20,970 nucleotides of DNA, taken from Porticoccaceae bacterium UBA4026 (lineage in GTDB: Bacteria; Pseudomonadota; Gammaproteobacteria; Pseudomonadales; Porticoccaceae). The notes under the pieces are model-generated. The model saw only the letters and a list, made by a program, of their open reading frames with translations. It was not told where the DNA came from and made no database searches. Location of the stretch: positions 1 through 20,970 of the forward strand of contig DGAQ01000056.1 of the NCBI GenBank assembly GCA_002382445.1, read 5' to 3'. Shown here piece after piece: positions 15,806 through 20,970 of the stretch (position 1 is the stretch's first letter; each line of letters begins with the position of its first letter). The translations under genes were made by a program, and so were the position numbers.

Positions 15806-16789
15806 ATGGAATATCGAAAGCTGGGAAAATCGGGCTTAAAGGTTAGCGCTCTGTCTTTGGGTTCGTGGGTAACGTTTGGTAAACAGGTCGACATAAGCGC
15901 TGCGAAAAAGCTATTACAAAGCGCTTATGACAATGGCGTTAATTTTTTTGATAATGCGGAGGGCTACGAAGCGGGAGAATCAGAAAAAATTATGGGTGCA
16001 GCGATATTGAGTTTAGGCCTGTCACGGGACACCTATGCTGTGTCTTCAAAGGTCTACTGGGGCGGAGGTAAACCAACCCAGATGGGTCTCAGCGCCAAGC
16101 ATGTCCGCGATGCCTGCGATGCTGCGCTTATCCGTTTAAACGTTGATTACCTGGATTTATTTTATTGCCACCGGCCAGATGCAGATACTCCAATAGAAGA
16201 AACCGCTCGAGCCATGCACAATTTGGTGCAACAGGGCAAAGTGGTATATTGGGGCACGTCCGAATGGTCGGCTCAACAGATCACCGAAGCCCATGAAATT
16301 TGCCGGAAAGAATATTTAACACCACCCACCATGGAACAACCTGAGTACAATTTACTGCATCGGGACAAGGTAGAAGGGGAGTACCGTCCTCTGTATGAAA
16401 ACTATGGCATGGGAACCACTATTTGGTCGCCCTTGGCCTCTGGGTTACTAACCGGCAAATATCTCGAGGGTATTCCCACTGATAGTCGACTGGCCCTACC
16501 GGGTTATGAATGGCTACGAAAAATGTGGACGACGGACGACGGTAAGCAAAAAATTGAGAAAATTAGAAAACTTGCCCTGTTGTCGGCAGATTTGGGTGTG
16601 AGTTTGACCCATTTATCGATAGCCTGGTGTCTTAAAAACCCACAGGTGAGTACTGTTATTTTGGGGGCATCTAAATTGTCACAGCTTGAAGATAACCTAA
16701 AATCAATAGAAGTATTGCCATTGTTAACCGACCCGGTTATGGCGGGTATTGATGCTATTGTTGATAACCGGCCAGCAGGAATTGATTGA
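15806..16789 (+). CDS. Aldo/keto reductase, Kv-beta-like (AKR6/AKR14 type)
   Basis: A 327-residue NADPH-dependent aldo/keto reductase with a TIM barrel. The sequence resembles potassium-channel beta subunits and bacterial YghZ-type enzymes, which reduce aldehydes and ketones. The catalytic tetrad is visible: Asp and Tyr in FFDNAEGY, Lys in VSSKVYWGG and His in YCHRPD. Cofactor-site segments such as YWGTSEWS, WSPLASGLLTGKY and VILGASK are present. ATG 15806 is chosen, with GGGGA 6 bases upstream; an in-frame TTG at 15776 would extend into the repeat. It lies between the lexA/DUF6763 unit and nagZ and is flanked by a 44-bp direct repeat, suggesting insertion into an older lexA-nagZ order. Confidence 0.9.
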   Translation: MEYRKLGKSGLKVSALSLGSWVTFGKQVDISAAKKLLQSAYDNGVNFFDNAEGYEAGESEKIMGAAILSLGLSRDTYAVSSKVYWGGGKPTQMGLSAKHVRDACDAALIRLNVDYLDLFYCHRPDADTPIEETARAMHNLVQQGKVVYWGTSEWSAQQITEAHEICRKEYLTPPTMEQPEYNLLHRDKVEGEYRPLYENYGMGTTIWSPLASGLLTGKYLEGIPTDSRLALPGYEWLRKMWTTDDGKQKIEKIRKLALLSADLGVSLTHLSIAWCLKNPQVSTVILGASKLSQLEDNLKSIEVLPLLTDPVMAGIDAIVDNRPAGID

Positions 16790-16834
16790 TTTTAACTAGC
16801 CAAAATAGGTATTACCTATCAAGAGTAAATGGGC

Positions 16835-16878
16835 TTAAATAGTTTGGTATTAGATATTGTGTAAAGTGTTTATTTGGG
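16835..16878 (+). repeat. 44-bp direct repeat, copy B (leader of nagZ)
   Basis: Second copy of the leader at 15754-15797. Its end overlaps the GGGAG ribosome site of nagZ, with the TTG start 7 bases later. Differences from copy A are C to T three times and CA to TG once. Confidence 0.85.
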
Positions 16879-16887
16879 AGTGCGCTA

Positions 16888-17916
16888 TTGAATAGTTCAG
16901 GAAATAATTCGTATGGGCGATTGATGCTTGATTTGAAAGGCGCCTCACTTAACCCTGAGGAACAACTTCTGCTGCAAAACCCCCAGGTAGGTGGAGTCAT
17001 TCTGTTCAGTCGTAATATCCAGAGTCGAGATCAAGTTTGTGATTTGGTTGCTGAGATTAGGGCTAGCTCTACACATCTGCTGGTTGCCGTGGATCAAGAA
17101 GGCGGCAGGGTTCAGCGATTGCGGGAGGGATTTAGCGCCATTCCTTCTATGCAAACCATAGGAAACTTGATTGCTCGCTCTCCAATGGACGGTTTGGCTC
17201 TTAGTCAAGATTTAGGTTGGTTGATGGCCTCTGAAGTTATTGCCAGTGGTCTTGATATAAGTTTTGCACCAGTCTTGGATGTTGATCGCGATACTAGCAG
17301 CATCATTGGCGATCGCTCTTTTTCTGATCGGTCTGAAATAGTGATCAGTGCAGCCGAGTCATTTATTAGCGGTATGCATGAGGCTGGGATGGCGGCGACT
17401 GGAAAGCATTTCCCAGGCCATGGCGGGATTGTTGCAGACAGTCATCTAGAGGCACCGGTCGATGTGCGCACATGGGAAGCTTTGTATGACAGAGATATAC
17501 AACCTTTTGCAAAGCTGGCAAAGATACTTGACGCAGTGATGCCTGCACATATCACTTTTACATCGATTGATCCTGATTCAGTTGGCTTCTCGTCGTTTTG
17601 GCTGAATGATGTACTTCGCCAAAAATTAGGGTTTCAGGGCGTCATTTTCAGTGACGACTTAACGATGAAGGGTGCTGATGTTGGCGGTGGTTATGTGAAC
17701 AAAGCGAAACTGGCATTGAATGCGGGTTGCGATATGATTTTAGTCTGCAATTGTCCCCAGGGGGCAGTTGAGGTATTGTCTTACATGGAGTCGGCTGGAA
17801 TTGCTCAAAGCTCTAAATTAGCTTCTATGGCGGCTAAACTTTCTGTCAATTGGTCAGACCTTGAATACTCGCCCCGACGATTGGCGATCGCTGAAAAATT
17901 GGCTGCATTGGATTAA
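16888..17916 (+). CDS. nagZ: Beta-N-acetylhexosaminidase NagZ
   Basis: A cytoplasmic GH3 enzyme, 342 residues, which removes GlcNAc from 1,6-anhydro-muropeptides in peptidoglycan recycling; in many species its product feeds AmpR-type beta-lactamase induction. Visible blocks are RLMLDLKG, GGVILFSRN, VAVDQEGGRVQRLREGF, the substrate and acid/base loop TGKHFPGHGGIVADSH and FSDDLTMKGAD, with expected nucleophile D256. It starts with TTG, supported by GGGAG 7 bases upstream and by the position of the MLD segment, which matches the start of E. coli NagZ. It has no signal peptide. Its leader is a copy of that of the preceding aldo/keto reductase gene. Confidence 0.95.
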   Translation: MNSSGNNSYGRLMLDLKGASLNPEEQLLLQNPQVGGVILFSRNIQSRDQVCDLVAEIRASSTHLLVAVDQEGGRVQRLREGFSAIPSMQTIGNLIARSPMDGLALSQDLGWLMASEVIASGLDISFAPVLDVDRDTSSIIGDRSFSDRSEIVISAAESFISGMHEAGMAATGKHFPGHGGIVADSHLEAPVDVRTWEALYDRDIQPFAKLAKILDAVMPAHITFTSIDPDSVGFSSFWLNDVLRQKLGFQGVIFSDDLTMKGADVGGGYVNKAKLALNAGCDMILVCNCPQGAVEVLSYMESAGIAQSSKLASMAAKLSVNWSDLEYSPRRLAIAEKLAALD

Positions 17917-17977
17917 ATTGGTTACTTCAACAGGGTGTAAGAGCTCATTAATACTAAAGCAAAGCAGGAATTATTAG

Positions 17978-19090
17978 ATGAATAATTTTCGGACATGGTT
18001 GGTTGAATTTAGTGGAGTAAACTCTCTTTGGGTCGCAGAGTTATTTCTGATCGTTTTGGTTGTTTTGAGTGTGGGTTACATTCTGAATAAAATAATCGAT
18101 AGGCTTGAGGAGCGCACCTCGAAGACAAAAACAGTTTGGGACGATGCCCTAATAGAGGCGTGCCGACGGCCCGCCATATGGTTCATCTGGATACTCGGGA
18201 TAAATTTTGCAGCCGGTGTGGCTGCGCAGAAGATGAATTCCCCCTTGCAGGCCTTGATTGACCCAATTAACCGCCTGTCTGTAATTTTTCTATTGACTCT
18301 ATTTTTGAATAATTTCATTAAGAGAGCCGAGCAAAATCTTATTAATCCAGACTATATTAGCAAACCTGTTGATACCACCACCGTGAGGGCGGTGGCGAAA
18401 TTATTACGAATCTCGGTCTTGATTACAGCATTGCTCATAGCGATGCAGTTATTCGGTTACAGTATTTCAGGATTACTGGCATTTGGTGGCATCGGCGGCA
18501 TTGCTATTGGTTTTGCGGCTAAAGATTTGTTGGCAAATTTCTTTGGTGGGTTAATGATATATCTAGACCGCCCTTTTTCGGTGGGAGATTGGATACGGTC
18601 ACCCGATAAAGAAATTGAGGGTACGGTTGAGGATATTGGTTGGCGGTTAACGCGCATACGCACCTTTGATAAGCGACCACTGTATATTCCCAACGGAGTG
18701 TTTGCTGCTATTTCTGTGGAAAATGCCTCTCGAATGAGTAATAGGCGCATTTATGAGACGATTGGGATTCGCTATTCAGACGTATCTAGCATGGCAACGA
18801 TAGTGGAGCAGGTGACCCAAATGCTTCAAGCACATGACGATATAGATGTAACTCAGACTTTAATTGTAAATTTCAACGCATTTTCTCCTAGCTCAATTGA
18901 TTTCTTTATTTATACCTTTACCAAGACAACTGACTGGGTAGCTTATCACCAGATCAAGCAGGACGTGCTGTTGAAGGTGGCCGATATTATTGAGCGTGTT
19001 GGTGCAGAGATTGCGTTTCCCACGTCAAGAGTACATCTTGAAAACTCAGCGGAATTGGCGATCAGTACGGGAGCATCCTCAAAAGTATGA
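17978..19090 (+). CDS. MscS-family mechanosensitive channel, YnaI-like
   Basis: A 370-residue small-conductance mechanosensitive channel that should release solutes during hypo-osmotic shock. About four hydrophobic helices (near 17-36, 64-84, 105-120, 143-162) precede the pore helix GIGGIAIGFAAKDLLANFFG (about 170). The beta domain follows with YLDRPFSVGDWIRSPDKEIE, EDIGWRLTRIRTFD and PLYIPNGVF, closely resembling E. coli YnaI. The soluble C-terminal domain contains TIGIRYSDV and FTKTTDW. AGGA lies 8 bases before the ATG. Its TGA stop overlaps the ATG of the lipocalin gene by four bases, so the two are translationally coupled. Confidence 0.93.
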   Translation: MNNFRTWLVEFSGVNSLWVAELFLIVLVVLSVGYILNKIIDRLEERTSKTKTVWDDALIEACRRPAIWFIWILGINFAAGVAAQKMNSPLQALIDPINRLSVIFLLTLFLNNFIKRAEQNLINPDYISKPVDTTTVRAVAKLLRISVLITALLIAMQLFGYSISGLLAFGGIGGIAIGFAAKDLLANFFGGLMIYLDRPFSVGDWIRSPDKEIEGTVEDIGWRLTRIRTFDKRPLYIPNGVFAAISVENASRMSNRRIYETIGIRYSDVSSMATIVEQVTQMLQAHDDIDVTQTLIVNFNAFSPSSIDFFIYTFTKTTDWVAYHQIKQDVLLKVADIIERVGAEIAFPTSRVHLENSAELAISTGASSKV

Positions 19091-19647
19091 TAAGGGAGAG
19101 CCTTACTCGCTGGGTGATGAGGCTAAGGTGGCTTTGCTTAGCCGTCGTTTCCTTTGGTCTAGTTGGCTGTCTCGGGGCTCCAGAGGGCGTTCATCCTGTT
19201 AAAAATTTCCAGCTCGAGCGCTATCTGGGGCAATGGTATGAGATCGCACGATTAGATCATTCTTTCGAGCGTGGCATGAGTTCGGTAAGTGCCAATTACT
19301 CAATGCGAGAGGACGGCGGAGTGGCGGTTCTTAATGCTGGATTTACGAATGATTCTCAAGAGTGGGGAGAGGCCGAAGGCAAAGCTTATTTCGTTGAAAC
19401 GCCGGATGTTGGTCATTTAAAAGTGTCCTTTTTTGGCCCTTTTTATGGATCATATATTATATTTGAACTAGATAGTGTGGGCTATCAATACGCATTTGTG
19501 GCTGGTATGGATACGGATTATCTGTGGTTCTTATCACGAACGCCTGAGGTTAGTGGGGAGTTGATCAATCATTTTATTGAATTGTCTGCGACGCTAGGTT
19601 TCGATACTGAAAATCTCATTTTCGTTGATCATCAAAAGCACCGTTAA
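19087..19647 (+). CDS. blc: Outer-membrane lipocalin lipoprotein, Blc-like
   Basis: A 186-residue bacterial lipocalin. The signal peptide ends in the lipobox LVGC with lipidated Cys28, and the next residue (Leu29, not Asp) favours outer-membrane sorting. The lipocalin signature is YLGQWYEIARLD; later FFGPFYGSYIIFELD and DYLWFLSRTP complete the barrel pattern. E. coli Blc binds lysophospholipids and is induced by envelope stress. The ATG at 19087 overlaps the stop of the channel gene; a shorter start at 19117 would still give a signal peptide. It ends 16 bases from the convergent csiV stop. Confidence 0.93.
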   Translation: MIRESLTRWVMRLRWLCLAVVSFGLVGCLGAPEGVHPVKNFQLERYLGQWYEIARLDHSFERGMSSVSANYSMREDGGVAVLNAGFTNDSQEWGEAEGKAYFVETPDVGHLKVSFFGPFYGSYIIFELDSVGYQYAFVAGMDTDYLWFLSRTPEVSGELINHFIELSATLGFDTENLIFVDHQKHR

Positions 19648-19663
19648 TGATGATTTCGATAGA

Positions 19664-20809
19664 TTAGTTCTGATTTCCTAACTCTATTACCTCTTCAGTT
19701 TCATCGATAGCCTGCGGATTTAAGGGCTCCGGTTCATAGGGTTTAATTGTTAACATAACACCTAGCTCTGGATGATCTAGATAGTAAATGCTGTTTTCTT
19801 CAATGCGTTTAGATTGTTTAATGGGCCATACCTCTAAAATAGGGTATTGTTTGATGACCATGATATCTTGCTCCTCCTCGACCCGATGGAGATCAATGGC
19901 TTCTACGGTGTAGGCTATACCGTCTATATCTACCATGTCCGATTTGGGGGTGAGGTCCATGACATACTCCGGTGAAACTGAAATTTGCCATTGTTTTTGG
20001 GGTGAGATTTCCGCGTTTAATTCAAAATTTGGTAGATCGGGAAGCTTGACCGTTAACGCATCGACTAGTGAATCTTGATTGGCAAACTTGAGGCGCCATA
20101 GATCAGTTTCAACGTGTAAAAACCGTGATCTATAAAACCGAAGGCTACCTTCGACCTCAGACCTATCGTCTAACCTCTTACCTGCGCTGATGTGGATCCA
20201 GGGGTCCTCGCCATCAGTCTCGGCTTCAAACCTCCAAGCTTGGTGAAAAACTACATTATACTTTCGGCGATCAAGGGCTCTTGCGCTGTCATTCAGATCC
20301 CGCATGTTGGCGTCCAAAATAATAAACGGCTCTTCGTACTCGGGAATGTAGAGTTCGGGGGGGGGACGTTTGTCGACGACCGTTGCTGCTGTCTCGCTGA
20401 TCAAAATAATGGCGTCCTTATCAGAGGCATTAAGTGTAATTGCAGGGTCCTCCATCTCCACGATGGGTATCCAGATGAGGGTTTTAGGTAAAATCGTAAT
20501 AGCTTCGGGGTCGAAAAGGAGGGCGTTCTCTATCTGTGATAGCGTATATTGATGAGCTCGTGCATCGGCATCAATTAACGTGAGTAAATTATCGGGGTAC
20601 TTTAGATGGTAGTCTAGGGGTGGTATTTCACCGCTAGTGTTATCAGGTTGGGTAAATAAAATTATTTCTACTTGGTACCAATTTGCAGGTGGTACTAAGG
20701 GTATAGCCTGCAGGTTTTCTTGAGCTAACACAGAGTCGCTGGCAACGGCGGCTGCTAGCGTAAAAAGATAAGTCTTAGCCTTATTGAACAACCGCTTTTT
20801 ACCGCTCAT
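19664..20809 (-). CDS. csiV: CsiV-family periplasmic protein
   Basis: A 381-residue exported protein of the CsiV family (PF10972). A signal peptide with basic GKKR, a hydrophobic core and VLA before Q30 is followed by the characteristic ANWYQVEIILFTQ. Later segments such as QAWRFEAE, VEGSLRFYRSRFLHVETDLW and LDHPELGVMLTIKPYE fit the family. In Vibrio cholerae CsiV binds peptidoglycan and supports cell-shape integrity in the presence of D-amino acids. GGA lies 6-7 bases before the ATG. It follows mfd by 49 bases on the same strand, as in many gammaproteobacteria, so mfd-csiV is probably an operon. Confidence 0.9.
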   Translation of the reverse strand: MSGKKRLFNKAKTYLFTLAAAVASDSVLAQENLQAIPLVPPANWYQVEIILFTQPDNTSGEIPPLDYHLKYPDNLLTLIDADARAHQYTLSQIENALLFDPEAITILPKTLIWIPIVEMEDPAITLNASDKDAIILISETAATVVDKRPPPELYIPEYEEPFIILDANMRDLNDSARALDRRKYNVVFHQAWRFEAETDGEDPWIHISAGKRLDDRSEVEGSLRFYRSRFLHVETDLWRLKFANQDSLVDALTVKLPDLPNFELNAEISPQKQWQISVSPEYVMDLTPKSDMVDIDGIAYTVEAIDLHRVEEEQDIMVIKQYPILEVWPIKQSKRIEENSIYYLDHPELGVMLTIKPYEPEPLNPQAIDETEEVIELGNQN

Positions 20810-20858
20810 TAATATTCCGTCTAATTATCAGTATCTGTTATTGTTTGGCTATTTTTCT

Positions 20859-20970
20859 TCATTCACTTTGCAACAGTTCCTGTAATATATTATGCACTAT
20901 GGAGAAGCGTTGCTCGGGATTCTCCATATCCATAGTGAAACTCAGTTGATCATTGTTTTGCAAGCGGAAA
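20859..20970 (-). CDS. mfd: Transcription-repair coupling factor Mfd, C-terminal end (partial)
   Basis: The minus-strand frame entering at the window edge runs to a TGA at 20861-20859. It encodes about 36 residues, including QNNDQLSFTMDMENPEQRF and a final helix IVHNILQELLQ. This matches the end of the D7 domain of Mfd, the translocase that removes stalled RNA polymerase and recruits UvrA. The position upstream of csiV supports the call. Only the tail is present, so no catalytic motif can be checked. Confidence 0.78.
   Translation of the reverse strand, partial: FRLQNNDQLSFTMDMENPEQRFSIVHNILQELLQSE

Noticed and set aside
1..20970. CRISPR arrays, tRNA or rRNA genes, insertion sequences, toxin-antitoxin or defence islands
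   Set aside because: Reading both strands gave no regularly spaced repeats, cloverleaf-like genes, transposase or integrase coding regions, or known defence proteins.

Overview
This 21 kb window reads as chromosome of a free-living, probably marine gammaproteobacterium. The right half keeps a gene order I associate with pseudomonads and the Cellvibrionales/OM60/SAR92-type relatives: small membrane protein, topA, small conserved protein, lexA, nagZ, csiV, mfd. A secreted ExoP-like GH3 beta-glucanase and a LytTR-type two-component pair also fit that group. The genus cannot be fixed from the sequence alone. No tRNA, rRNA, CRISPR array, complete mobile element or phage gene was seen.

Layout. 1-90: 3' tail of a gene and a strong hairpin terminator. 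89-739 (-): SAM methyltransferase. 883-2878 (+): LytS/AlgZ-type sensor kinase and LytTR response regulator. 2879-3223: gap holding what looks like the decayed end of a receiver domain on the minus strand. 3224-5737 (+): secreted GH3 enzyme. 5778-6548 (-): SDR oxidoreductase, divergent from 6707-7767 (+), an HD-domain protein with a PhnZ/MIOX-like set of metal ligands followed by a MOSC protein. 7774-10755 (-): tatD, an AT-rich small membrane protein, a GFA-family protein, a 426-bp gap with a perfect 13-bp inverted repeat, and a universal stress protein. 10852-15128: anchored small protein, topA, an 81-aa protein and lexA, which is convergent to them and has a textbook SOS box over its -10. 15250-15567 (-): a DUF6763-like small gene that stops at a double TAA and then stays open in frame. 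15806-17916 (+): aldo/keto reductase and nagZ, each preceded by a copy of the same 44-bp leader. 17978-19647 (+): YnaI-like MscS channel overlapping a lipocalin lipoprotein. 19664-20970 (-): csiV and the end of mfd.

How they fit together. Most of the right half concerns chromosome topology, DNA repair and SOS (topA, lexA, mfd) and the cell envelope (nagZ for muropeptide recycling, MscS channel, lipocalin, CsiV). The left half has signal transduction, glucan degradation and an uncharacterised redox-type cluster (SDR / HD oxygenase candidate / MOSC). No complete new system such as a defence island is visible. The items most worth following are the HD protein with its neighbours, the duplicated leader around the aldo/keto reductase, the in-frame double stop in the DUF6763-like gene, the receiver-domain relic, and the attC-like palindrome.
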